In this document: piece by piece, positions 9,752 through 21,031 of the stretch
How positions within the stretch are numbered: the stretch's first letter is position 1
How the letters are laid out: the number at the start of each line of letters is the position of its first letter
Source: Zancudomyces culisetae
Lineage: Eukaryota; Kickxellomycota; Harpellomycetes; Harpellales; Legeriomycetaceae
Assembly: GCA_001969505.1 (NCBI GenBank)
Contig: LSSK01001611.1
Location: 1-26,734, forward strand
DNA: 26,734 nucleotides
Direction: 5' to 3'
Notes under the pieces: model-generated
The model's input: only the letters and a program-made list of their open reading frames with translations
Databases searched by the model: none
Told to the model about the DNA's origin: nothing
Made by a program: the position numbers and the translations under genes

Positions 9752-11496
9752 TTAGAGAACAGGATCTACAAGGTAGTTGTAGTTGGTGATCAGTGATTGT
9801 AAGAATAGGAATGTTATAATTCAGGTAGAATACTTACCTCCCAAATCATCATCAAACGAAAACGGGTCAAATATGGCGCTATTTTTCTGTGTTGTGGTAT
9901 TTTTGCGGAAAGAATCGGTGTTGTTTTTACTAACGCACAAATCCGAACTAACACCAATACTGGTAGACGAGTGTTTTGGTTCGTCCAGGTTGTGTAGGTC
10001 AGGTGTTTTTATTTCTGTTCCCATAACATAGTTACAACCAAACCCGTTATCTAGTGTACGTGTAAGAGGCCGTTCCACTATATTCGGCTGGTGATAATCA
10101 AACACAACTTTGTGGTTTACTGAATTGTTGGTGTTGGTAATATTTTCTAGCTTTGGGACCAAGAATTCTCCCTTTTTATGATTCTTGTACTCTTCAGAGG
10201 CTAAAAGCACCTAAATAATAACACAGTCAACAAAAGAGAAATGATTAGGTCTGTTAGTTTATTACCGTATGTGCTTTAATAATTATAATGTTAATAACAC
10301 AAGATCAAGCAAAACAGAAAGGAGGAGTGAGGGAGGGAGGGAGGGGGGTAGAAATGAAGGTATAACTTACTGGTAGATTATCAATTGAATTGGTCAACAA
10401 CTCATAGACTTGGGATAGCTCGCCATTCCATATTCTCACTAACAACATAATTCTGCTACAGATACCGCAAAGTGTTAGCGACAAAGTCATAAAATAGGTA
10501 CTTTTGACCTGGTCGATAAAATGTGAGTACGTGTATTTAGATACAGCCTCAATCTAGTTATATTTATCAGCAGTGATTAGGTCTGTCAGAGTTTGTAATG
10601 AGTACTTTAGACTGTCTGATTTTATGCATTAATATATTTTTCATAAGACAAGTACCTTTTTCAACAGGCTAATAATATGATATATCCTCAGGGTAGATAG
10701 GTATATAAAACGACGGGAAGGAACACACTCCCAACTGTTTATGCTATTTTTTTATATAATTGATGATGGCGTATTGTGGTATTGAGGAAAATAAACGTGG
10801 GAAGGAGAGGGATCAAGAGAAGCAGAAAGTGTGCCAAAAATGAGGAAAGAGTAAATAAAATAAATAAATACTTACTCGGGCTGTTTTGTGGGGGTGATAT
10901 AAAACGAGTTTATGATTGACTTTAATAACTCCTGTACATTGGCAAGCTTGAGTCTGTCCAAACATTTTTTCAGCTATTTTTACACAAATAAATTGAAATT
11001 ATTTGATCCAGAACCTAAATACTATATAAAAGAAAGGAAGATATATAAAAAAAAAGAATACAATGGGGTTTTTACGAACCTGTTCAAGTTTTTTGAAATT
11101 TATACTGTTTCGTTGTTGAAACCTATATTTTCTATAAACCTTTGAAAGCAATGCCAACTCAACCCACAAATCGTACTTAGAAGACTGACGTTCAAAAGGT
11201 AACAACAGGGAAAGTAATTGTTGAGAAACGTCAAAGTCGAGGTTGGCTATTGTGGGTGTGGGTTTATTCTTCGTTTGGTTCTGGGCTGTGATTTTATTTG
11301 CTTTGGATTTGGATTTATGTTTTTTTGGTTCAGAAAATGCCAAAACTTGGTTTTGCTGGTGTTGTTTTAGTAATTGCTTTTCTCGAGATATCGTGGTGCG
11401 AAGAATTGCGGGTTTTGGATGTTCTAAAGCAAAGTCTGTGGAGCTGGGATCTGTGGATCCCACTTTGACCGGATCGTTTTCGTGATTCGCACTCAT
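9752..11496 (-). CDS. Four/five-exon hypothetical protein, possible NEPRO/RMP1-like nucleolar factor
   Basis: Exons (in transcript order) 11496-11080, 10973-10876, 10455-10371 and 10210-9838, plus a 14-base last exon 9765-9752. Without the last intron the frame ends at 9821. The product is about 328 residues. The start is the first ATG of the frame. The first donor is a non-standard GTTCGT; the third intron has GCTAAC before its TGTAG acceptor. The N-terminus is polar with a K/Q/H/T-rich linker (about 35-85). The core FQQRNSINFKKLEQ followed by LKKCLDRLKLANVQELLKSI (about 125-160) resembles the R-N-x-H/S...F.KL.QV/LK..L.RL pattern of the NEPRO N-terminal/RMP1 domain, found in nucleolar proteins linked to RNase MRP and rRNA processing. 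The tail has an acidic-aromatic FDPFSFDDD motif. The family assignment is a pattern judgement only; the gene itself is well supported by four exons closing in frame. Confidence 0.6.
10331..10348 (+). repeat. G-quadruplex motif in an intron of the NEPRO-like gene
   Basis: Four G-runs of at least three separated by single A bases, on the strand opposite the transcript, starting about 20 bp beyond the 5' splice site of intron 3. It fits the canonical intramolecular quadruplex pattern with one-base loops and stands out in a very AT-rich window. Confidence 0.6.
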
Positions 11497-11871
11497 TATT
11501 TCTGGAATTAGTTGAAAGGTGGTGAGAAGAGGGAATGTCACAGAAAATAGGAAGGGGGGTGGAAAATGATATGTCGGGTTTGTTATATATTCTATAGAAT
11601 TGGCACTATTATATCCAAGTGATCAAATATTTAGCACTCTTTTTTTCTTTCTTTTTTTAGTCAACTGAAAATAAAAAACAGAAAATCAATGTAAAAAAAA
11701 AAATTAATTAAGCTAACCAATAACCAAGCGAGAAAAATTGAAAAATTGAAGTGGAACTCAAAAAAAAAAACTCAAATACAAAATAGTTGTAGGTTTATAG
11801 GTAATGTTTATTTTGGATTTCTTTGTACGAATCATTGTCACAGGTACAGGTACGGGTACGGGTATAGCAAA
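11497..11871. promoter_or_regulatory. Divergent promoter between the NEPRO-like and HROB-like genes
   Basis: 375 bp between two start codons facing away from each other, so both genes probably share this control region. It holds T-runs (about 11641-11660), A-runs (about 11693-11702, 11760-11770) and a GGTACG-type repeat just before the HROB-like ATG. An upstream ATG at 11804 opens a short frame that overlaps the downstream start (see uORF entry). Confidence 0.55.
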
Positions 11872-11926
11872 ATGGGACTGCAAGATGCATTGCGCAAGTA
11901 CCAACAACGAAAATCAACAACTTTAG
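11804..11926 (+). other. Overlapping upstream ORF across the HROB-like start codon
   Basis: ATG at 11804 opens a 40-codon frame that runs past the main ATG (11872) in another frame and ends with TAG at 11924-11926. If transcribed and unspliced it should repress translation of the HROB-like protein. The ATG lies inside a possible 5'UTR intron (11801-11867, GTAATG..GGTATAG), whose removal would delete it. Whether the transcript starts upstream of 11804 is unknown. Confidence 0.35.
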
Positions 11927-13263
11927 CAGCCAGTACGACACACTCGACAGATTTTCTCGCGAAAAACAAAAATACACAAAAAGTGGTAACTGGTGATGAA
12001 TACCGCAATACCAATACCAATACCAATACCAATGTGATCACCAATAGCAGCTATAATGTCAAAGACGAAAAGGAATTTGATGAATTTGATTTTGGCGACA
12101 TAAATTTTGACGAATTCGACACAGGTTTGGAGCCTTCAAATACTAATTCGGTTGGAGTGACGAGTCATAGCCTAAACCAGAACCATGTGGCAGATAAAAG
12201 TACAGTGGTGCGTGGCCAGTCACCAGCAAAATCCAAGGATATGTGTTCTGAAAGTAAAGCCGATCTTGATCTAGACCTTGACCTTGGCGTTGATATGGGT
12301 TTAGATTTGGGTATAAATAATGCTGATATATTGGCAGTAATTGAGCAAACTGACACAGGAGGCAATGCCGATAGCAAAAAGACAGAAACAAAAGAGAAAA
12401 GTCTAGTAGCAATAAAAGCACCAGAAACTCAACACCAGAATAAGCGTCAAGAGTCAAAATCAGTGGTGGATTTAGGTTTGGATTCGGATCTAAACCTAGA
12501 ATTGGATTTGGACCTGGATTTCGATGAAATTGAAGTAGATCTTAGTAAGAAAAGTAAAGGAGACGATAGTATCGCTGACAGTAATGGAGGTAGGGTCGTG
12601 GTAGACTTGGAAAATGATGATAGTAAGAACAATAAGGAGATATATGAAGGAAGAAAAAATAAAAATGTAGAAATAGAAAAGGGAATAGAAATGAGCATAG
12701 AAAAACAGCCAAAGAAAAAAAGACGAATAGAAAGGAAACAGCATCTCGACACTTGGAAAAGACTGCTGGCAGAATGTGGGATACATAGCCACGAGGAGTA
12801 TGCTTCGCTTGCAACTAGCGGTGAGAGTGCTAATAAATACGTCGAGTGGACAATTGGAAGGATCAAGGAAACATTGGACGATTCCCGAGGCGGCGTCCCA
12901 GCACGAATAATTCCATATTTGTTGGTGATGGTCAGAGAGGTGTACATGGGAGAAACAGGGACCTGTAAAGTGGTATTTGGAGATGGACTTGTCGGGGAAA
13001 CTGGAAGAGAGGAGACGATTTGTGGGTCAGTGGATAGCCGGTTCTTTGACGTTGCGGGAAACAAAATGGGAATAGGCTCGGCAGTGCTACTCCGTGATGT
13101 TCCGGCACTGATGTCAGCTGACAGTAGTGTTAGCGTTAGTCGAAGTGGAGAGTGGTGTTATTTAGTAGTAACAACATCAACAATTCACAAAATATACATC
13201 CCGGGAGACCGAGACGAGCGCAATGGGATGGGGCTGAGTGTTGATAGAGCAATTGAGTTGTAA
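11872..13263 (+). CDS. HROB-like OB-fold protein (homologous recombination factor family)
   Basis: Single-exon 463-residue protein; the first ATG of the long frame is at 11872 (codons upstream are open but contain no ATG). The N-terminal 290 residues are acidic and disordered, with an (Asn-Thr) run, EFDEFDFGDINFDEFD, and two alternating Asp-Leu stretches (about 131-147 and 200-225). A basic KKKRRIERK patch (about 282-290) may be a nuclear localisation signal. The C-terminal region (about 293-455) matches the HROB/C17orf53 pattern: a tryptophan helix (DTWKRLL), a VP.RIIPYLLVMVREV strand, CKVVFGDGLVGE (family: VVFkDPTGeM), GSV near the place of the family GTVH, IGSAVLLRDVPAL (family: GSVLLLKqV) and CYLVVTTSTIHKIY (family: YLNVTpnNi..iY). 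Human HROB loads or activates the MCM8-MCM9 helicase in recombinational repair. Whether that partner exists here cannot be told. Family call moderately strong, function inferred. Confidence 0.75.
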   Translation: MGLQDALRKYQQRKSTTLAASTTHSTDFLAKNKNTQKVVTGDEYRNTNTNTNTNVITNSSYNVKDEKEFDEFDFGDINFDEFDTGLEPSNTNSVGVTSHSLNQNHVADKSTVVRGQSPAKSKDMCSESKADLDLDLDLGVDMGLDLGINNADILAVIEQTDTGGNADSKKTETKEKSLVAIKAPETQHQNKRQESKSVVDLGLDSDLNLELDLDLDFDEIEVDLSKKSKGDDSIADSNGGRVVVDLENDDSKNNKEIYEGRKNKNVEIEKGIEMSIEKQPKKKRRIERKQHLDTWKRLLAECGIHSHEEYASLATSGESANKYVEWTIGRIKETLDDSRGGVPARIIPYLLVMVREVYMGETGTCKVVFGDGLVGETGREETICGSVDSRFFDVAGNKMGIGSAVLLRDVPALMSADSSVSVSRSGEWCYLVVTTSTIHKIYIPGDRDERNGMGLSVDRAIEL

Positions 13264-13372
13264 ACAGCAGGAAAACGTGAAATATAGAATGTACGAAATA
13301 AATAAATAGAAAGAAAAAGAAGAAAAAAAAGAAGAAAAAGCAAAAGCAAAAGAAAAGCGGATACTTTGGGTA

Positions 13373-16300
13373 TTATAATAGTAAAGAGTTCATGCGACCA
13401 AGCTCAGCAAACACCGAGCTGTTCATTTTGAGCTGACTGAGGCCACTGAAAACCACCAGGTTGTTTGCCATGGTTTTAAGCTGTGGCGATTTATAGCGAG
13501 CATACAAGCTAACTAGACATCGCATAGTTAGAAGCATGATGTGTGGAACAAGCCGCAAAACATAATCGTCGTAGGTGCGAACCAGAGAGTCGGCCATTGA
13601 GCTGATTCTGATGGTATCAGGGGCACTGGCTAGATTTGTAGTAGACGAAAAGGTTGGTAGAATTGAACAGCCAGCAATGATTTCCAAGCCTTGTTCGTAG
13701 TTTCCGCCAGAATACGCAGACACAAAGCGAGCAAACTCTACTAGCAACAGCAGGCCACTGAGGACAGTCGCAGGTTGTTTGAAGGTCTTGTCGATGGAAG
13801 ATTTAAAGTAGTACTGAAGCACGGTTTGTGTCAATTCGTAGTATTCCAGATATTGTGGAGATTTGCACATTAGCTGGAACTGTGTGCTGTTGTAATCCTG
13901 GGCTGAAGCCATACCTTCGTTGTGTTGAGCTGACAACATTCTATACAACTCATTGCCCAGTTTGTTGGTCAGAATGTGAAGCACTGTTTCGTACTGCTCG
14001 CTTAGATTGTATAACATAATGCCTTCTGTCAATTTGCCTTCTTCTATATTCTTACTTGCCAACTTCTGTGTAATTGCTGCGTCGAACTGCTCCTTATTGC
14101 TTAGACCTAATAGTTGCCGGTATCGTTGTAGCAATCCTTTCTGTTGGGTTCCATCTTTTAGGATATCCCCTAAATAGTATTGATAATATTGGAAATCAGA
14201 TGATTCATATAAATACTTGTTGATTGCTCTGATGCAAACATCCAGTTGTTGCTGTTGTGTCTGGGCCTCTTTGGTATTATTATCAGTTAAACTTGGTAGT
14301 GAAAGTAATAAAATGTAGTGCATTGTCAATTCCGTTGCCACAGGTCCCATCATTGGTGTGTAGTCGTTTGCACCCAATCCAACCGAATGTACATGGTTGA
14401 ATTTTTTATCCATTTTTGCTTTGTTTTCATAGAATCTGTGAAGTGCCATGGCATAATCCAATATCAACTTGTTGAAGTTCAGTTTTACACACTTTGACTC
14501 GTCAACTTTGCTCTTGCCAACAAGGTAGTAGTCCAATTCCGATTCCAAAAAGTACTCATAGTTGTGACCATAGTTGTATTCGTCTTGTGCAATGTTCAAC
14601 AGTCCGTTGTATCCCAGTATGGTCGCAAAATGCACTGCATCCACTAGATAATAATCCTGAGTATCTCGCTCACGCTGTTGTAGCAAATATGAAATCCCTT
14701 TTTCAAACTGCTGTGTCATTATCAAAATTTTGAAATACACCAGTGGATTCTGTCCGCTTGGATCAAAATGCCGATCTCCAAACTTTGTTATCATGGCCTG
14801 TAGGTCGCCCAGCGTATACTTCTCCATCCCCAATTCCATTCTTCCACCCTCTTTACCATCACCCTCTATCTCTCTCGTCAGTTGCAGCTGTAGCCACAGG
14901 TAATCTTCGGTGCTAGTAATTACCTCTGGAACTGTTTTGCGTCCCAAATCACTGCGCCCTATGATTTTGTATATAATATATTTGTACGGATCTATCAAGC
15001 CAACCGACGACATTCGCATCATGTTGACCGCCGCTGCAATCTTCTCCCTTTCCACTGCCGATACTGCTCTAACTCCACCGCTTTCTCCGGTTTCACTCTC
15101 CACATAGCTTCTCAAATACCTCAAAAACTCGGGATCACTATCAGCCACCACATCAGCCAGTCCTATCGCATATTCCAACATCTCTCGCACCTTCCCGCAC
15201 CGCAACAAATAATACATATTTGCCCATACTGCCTCACCCTCATAAACCTCCAGAAACTCCGGTATTGCCTGAGACCGTCGGAATTTAACTTGTAAATATC
15301 CTTTGATCTTGTTGTAGATCGATGGCACTCCCCCCACAGCTGCTTCTCTTGGATATTTTTCTATTACCCGCTCAATATGCTCCAGATACAATCTTTCCAG
15401 ATACTCTCTTGTCTTATTGACCATTGCCTGTCTATACTCCTTTCCCCCTCGTTTATCTCCTTTTCCCCCCTTTGACTCCTTGATTTTCTTACTAACCGTC
15501 GAAAACCTTTCAACCATCTCGTAGCACTCCTTCAGGTGTTGACTGTACCTTTCGGTTTCTCCTTTGCTTGCCACCTCCCTTAGCAACTCGATGAGTTTGA
15601 GATCTACTCGCCCACTACCGCTTACAATTCTGTCCCTAGTTTCTTTTACTCTGGCAATATTGACTCTTTTTATGATTTGTCCATACTCTCCCACCTTGTT
15701 CTCTGCCTCCCCCTCCACACCCACACCTACAAACTTGCTACTTTCCCTGCTTCTCTCTTCATTTACTTCCATGGCCTTTACAAGTCGTTCCACCATTCTC
15801 GCACCCGCTTTTTCCTGCCCAAATCCGATTCCTTGTCCCTCCAACAGTTTCTGCTTGGTTTGTTCCCAATCTATTTGCGAAGCTGCTCGAAATTTATCCT
15901 CCAGCTCTTCAAGCACCTTATTCTGACTGTTTTCTATAGCGCGAAGCACACTGAATTCCTCATACCCTCGTAAATATCTTTCTACATTGCTCTCCGCCAC
16001 CATTGAATCCACGACCATCCCACTCGCCGTGTCCTCAAATGCCTTTTCGATATTAATTGTGTGTACTTTTTGGAATAGTTTTTTAGCATCTACTCCTCCT
16101 TCCTCGAAAAAAGCTTGTCTATATAAATAATTATTCAGTTTTTTTTTAAATGTATATATATATATAATGATATTTCTTGTATACATTGCTAACTGTACAA
16201 TACATTGTTTCATGCAATAAGAAAAAACAAAATATATCATGATGCAAATTAAAAGCTTACGTTCTGCTATCCATTGGTCCCGTTTCTGCAACTGATCTGG

Positions 16301-16535
16301 TTGCCAATTTACGAGTCTCCTGACCTAGCGCATCCAGATTACGTTCTACTTTTGGGAGTCCTATTCCCATTCCTGCTCCCATTTTCATTCCCAGTTCCAT
16401 TCCTCCTACTATCCCAGGGCCTGAATCTACCTGTGAACCAACACGTTTGGATTCTCTTAAAAGTTTGGAAAATGTTGGTTCCTGGCCATTTTCCTTTCCC
16501 TTTTCTCCTCCGTGTTGTCTATTCTGTAATATCAT
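13373..16535 (-). CDS. NIC96: Nucleoporin NIC96 (Nup93 family)
   Basis: Exons 16535-16261 and 16118-13373 (142-bp intron GTAAGC..TATAG) give 1006 residues. It is the structural inner-ring scaffold of the nuclear pore complex; its N-terminus anchors the Nsp1-Nup57-Nup49 channel trimer. Exon 1 carries FSKLLRESKR and the LPKVERNLDALGQETRKLATR helix, the conserved N-terminal region preceding the alpha-solenoid. Exon 2 starts with FEEGGVDAKKLFQKVHTINIEKAFE, the Nic96/Nup93 domain opening, and continues as an all-helical solenoid. Blocks such as AVWANMYYLLRCGK, IDPYKYIIYKIIGR, DYLWLQLQLTREIEGDG, FDPSGQNPLVYFKILIMTQQ and DAVHFATILGYNGLL are diagnostic. It is about 165 residues longer than the 839-residue S. 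cerevisiae protein, partly from Gly/Met-rich and K/G-rich linkers. It converges with the HROB-like gene with only 109 bp between stop codons, so the 3' UTRs may overlap. Confidence 0.93.
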
Positions 16536-17013
16536 TATTCCGTTTCTACTTGATTTACTTTTAATATTCTATTCTTTTATTTTTACTAATTTTCTATTTC
16601 AAATTGTGTTTTTCGTGTATTAAAAAAATTTTACTTTTTTTTTTTTTTTGTTTACAATTAGTTTTGTAACTATTTTTACACATTTTTTCAATTACTAACT
16701 GATCCAAATTATTATGCTTGGTAATTTAACACTTTGCTAAAAGATTATCATGCAAACCTAATAAACACCACCAGCACTAATATATTAACTAATTTATCCT
16801 CTACAGTCAAAAATATATTAAAAATTAGTGCAATTAATAGCATGAGCGACGTTTTATATCACATGAATAATATTTATTGTATACCCAATTACTATTACTA
16901 ATAAAACTACATCTACCTCACAACTACAACTACTTTTTACTCGTAAGAAAACTAAATAACAAAGCAATAATCAAGTGAATCAATAATAGCCTTATAAACC
17001 CATCAACTAGGTT
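16536..17013. other. Intergenic between SEC4 3' end and NIC96 promoter
   Basis: 478 bp of strongly AT-rich sequence with a long poly(T) tract (about 16636-16650 on +, poly(A) in the sense of both flanking minus-strand genes). It must contain the SEC4 3' UTR and the NIC96 promoter. No frame or RNA signature recognised. Confidence 0.5.
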
Positions 17014-18470
<1,457 letters not shown>

Positions 18471-19252
18471 TTAGATTCACTCAAACTTTATTAATACAGT
18501 TGTATTATATTTTTACCTACAGGAGAAAGATATTTATCTACCAGTATATTTACACTTGAGCCTTTGTTGTTTAGCTAAATAGTTATGAGTATGGTAAGAT
18601 GCGTTTTCTCACTAATATTTTGTATTTTATTTTTTTTAGAGTTATACTAGTTGTATAAAATATTGGCTAATGAAGGATAGGAAATCCGTTTAAATAAAAG
18701 AATGTATAGTTATTAAAACACAGTTCCTCCCCCCCTTCCCCTTTCATCTAAAACAAATATAATATTTGCGTTTTTTTTAATGAAACCGCTAAATTTAACC
18801 AAAAGGGAGAAAGAAAAAGAAACATGTAATATGTAATATGTGTGATGAAATATAGGTCATGGGTCCACGGGTAATCAAATAAAACTCATAAAATCATGCA
18901 TAAACCGACATGCAATAAGTTGAACAAATTTACTCAACGGATCATATATTTGTGTTTGTCTGTTTTTGCTTTTGTGTCTATTCATACTGGCAAATTGTAT
19001 TACTAATTCAACGTTTTTTTGCTTTTTTTTTGCCAAGAATCGAAAAACATACACGCAAACTCACACAAATATAAAATTACTATTGATGATGATATCCTTA
19101 AGGCGGACTTTTTCGCTATTCCATCACCTTTAATTTGCCTATTCCTCGCAATTTATCCGTGCTCATTGCTTTACCAGTGCAATTCTGTGTTATTTTTTTG
19201 TTTCTCAACAAAAAAAAACGTAATGTAATATAAAAGAATTCGGGTACAAAAA
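18471..19252. other. Intergenic upstream of SEC4
   Basis: AT-rich, with the SEC4 promoter at its left end, a C-run (about 18728-18735) and poly(A)/poly(T) tracts. A TAATATAAAAG TATA-like element lies at about 19225-19235. The short open frames look like chance frames. No RNA gene recognised. Confidence 0.45.
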
Positions 19253-19628
19253 ATGTGTTTCAATCACGAAAATCATAGAAACATCCCGTTGGGCGTGAAA
19301 TTATCCTTTTCTTTCCTCGCGCACCCATTTCGCCAAGTGCCGAGTTTTCCTGAACTTTTTAGACAGGTTTACCATCAGCTTAGCGGAGAGCTGTTGCAGC
19401 CAAAATCATACATCACATACATTACAAAATGTTGGTTGCATGCAGGCCAACCCGCTTGAAATGTACAAATGTGCAATTGCTCCATATACATGGGTCCTAT
19501 TATCAATAGTATTAGATGGACTTCTGTTTACCGTTATATTTACTAGAGCCTGTACACTAAAACAAGCGCCGCATTTAACAAAGTTCACGGATAATATATT
19601 TTTATATATACTTGAAAGTTTCAACTAA
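19253..19628 (+). CDS. Doubtful small two-exon gene encoding a possible single-span peptide
   Basis: Two adjacent frames, 19253-19366 and 19446-19628, can be joined in phase by a 79-bp intron (CAG|GTTTAC ... TGCAG) to give 98 residues. The second part has a hydrophobic stretch (APYTWVLLSIVLDGLLFTVIF) that could be one membrane span. A TATA-like TATAAAAG lies only about 20 bp before the ATG, which is too close for a normal leader, and no branch-site motif is obvious. I recognise no family. It would converge with the minus-strand gene ending at 19641, 12 bp away. It could equally be chance frames in an intergenic region. Confidence 0.2.
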
Positions 19629-19640
19629 ATTAATCATAAC

Positions 19641-20279
19641 CTATAAAATTTTTTTGAAAAAAATCACCCATAGCGAGGTAATCAAAGTGGATACATTCAG
19701 CCAGCACAAAAATTCGTACAACAGTACATCCAGCTCAAACCCCTGGACAAACATGTCTTTTCTACGACATGTAGACCGATATAGGATGTAATACTCACTC
19801 TTTTTTATTGCCTTGACATAGAGAAATTGGTGTACATAGAATGAACATAGCAATATCACAATGGACACCGCAAGAATAATGTAGAATAAGCTGTGAGGCA
19901 TACTATCAAAGTTTACCGCAGTTACAAGTACCCAAATGCTTATTCCAAGCGTTACCAAGTACAGCACATATGAAAATATTCGAAGGCGGTTATGTGATGG
20001 CGCCTGTATTGATGACATTGGATTAAGGTATGATTGGATTTTCTCGTTTATAGAGATTTCCTGGTTAGAGCCGACTGTTCCATCAAACATTTTGTAAGTA
20101 TCGTAGATGTCTTTCTCATCTATACCATATACTATTTCTTGGGATATGCTATTGCTTGTCGTTGTTTGCTGGGCGTTTTCTGTATTATAAAGAGGAAGTT
20201 AACCGGTTCTAACGTTTTCCTGTCTTTTCATTGAGGTTTGGGAATCATAACCTTCTATTAATACTTTATTTCTTGGCAT
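19641..20279 (-). CDS. Small two-span membrane protein, family not recognised
   Basis: A 149-codon frame (20090-19641) extends upstream in phase to an acceptor at 20180-20181 and joins a 28-base first exon (20279-20252, MPRNKVLIE) across a 72-bp intron (GTTATG..ATACAG, with GTTAAC as possible branch site), giving 188 residues. Residues 1-75 are polar and acidic. Two clear membrane spans follow (about 76-100 and 106-129) with a short luminal-type turn, then a K/R/Y/C-containing loop (KKSEYYILYRSTCRRKD) and a hydrophobic C-terminal segment ending FFKKIL. That KK near the C-terminus is reminiscent of an ER-retention dilysine but is not an exact KKxx. The layout (polar N-terminus, paired spans) recalls Spo7-type ER proteins, but I see no specific motif, so no function is assigned. 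The exon 1 model is tentative; translation could instead start at 20090. Confidence 0.55.
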
Positions 20280-21031
20280 TAATTCTGAAAACAAAAGACA
20301 AAGACCCAGAAAAAAAATAGTGCTTGATGGATATATATGCACAGCAAACACCTTCCACACAGTGCGAAACTATTGCTTTTATTCAATTATTATCGAATTA
20401 ATTCGTTTATTTAAACCTATTGCTACCAGATACCCAACAGAAATTAAAATAAAAAGCAAGCAAGCAAATATTGTGTGTGGGTAAGGTTTGCTGTGATTGT
20501 AAACGAATTTAGTTGTCAAACATCATTCGTATTCCGCAAAACCCAGGATTATAGTTCGCCAGATACAAAATCAACAGGCTGGTTTATTGGTCCTGGCTTC
20601 AGCTTTGGCAATGTTCACGTTTATTTCAAATAAACATGTTGGTTTACTGTTAACATTCAAAAAGTAATGAGATGTCTTTTTTCTTTTACCAGTCTGGTTT
20701 TGTTTTTACTGAGGAATAACACCACTTCAGAAATACCATTTTTTATCATCTTTACTACAGCTTGAGCAAAAGGTTGTGCAATTCTATAAGGCTGTTCCTA
20801 GGTGCAAACCCTACTTGTAAAAATGTTAACTATTTCCATACACCCAGTATCATGAATGTTGTCAACCATTGTGAGGTGTAAATTAGCACAAACTCTCTGT
20901 TTGGAAATGATGAATATTGATTATAAAAAAAAAAGAGATGGTTCTATATTTATCATTATTTGTTGTACATTTGTAGATTATATATAATTAAAGTCAAAAT
21001 TAACATTAAAATGAAAATTGTCTAAAAAGAT
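20280..21031. other. Intergenic between the two-span protein and the RhoGAP gene
   Basis: 752 bp holding the promoter of the membrane-protein gene and the 3' UTR of the RhoGAP gene, both on the minus strand. Only short chance frames were seen. No repeats or RNA signatures beyond AT-rich palindromes such as ATCGAATTAATTCG near 20392. Confidence 0.45.

Noticed and set aside
11746-11871. N-terminal extension of the HROB-like protein
   Set aside because: The open codons upstream contain no ATG; the frame there starts only from a TTG, so ATG 11872 was chosen.
12447-13064. Long antisense frames opposite the HROB-like gene
   Set aside because: Shadows of the acidic/leucine codon bias of the real gene; no independent features.
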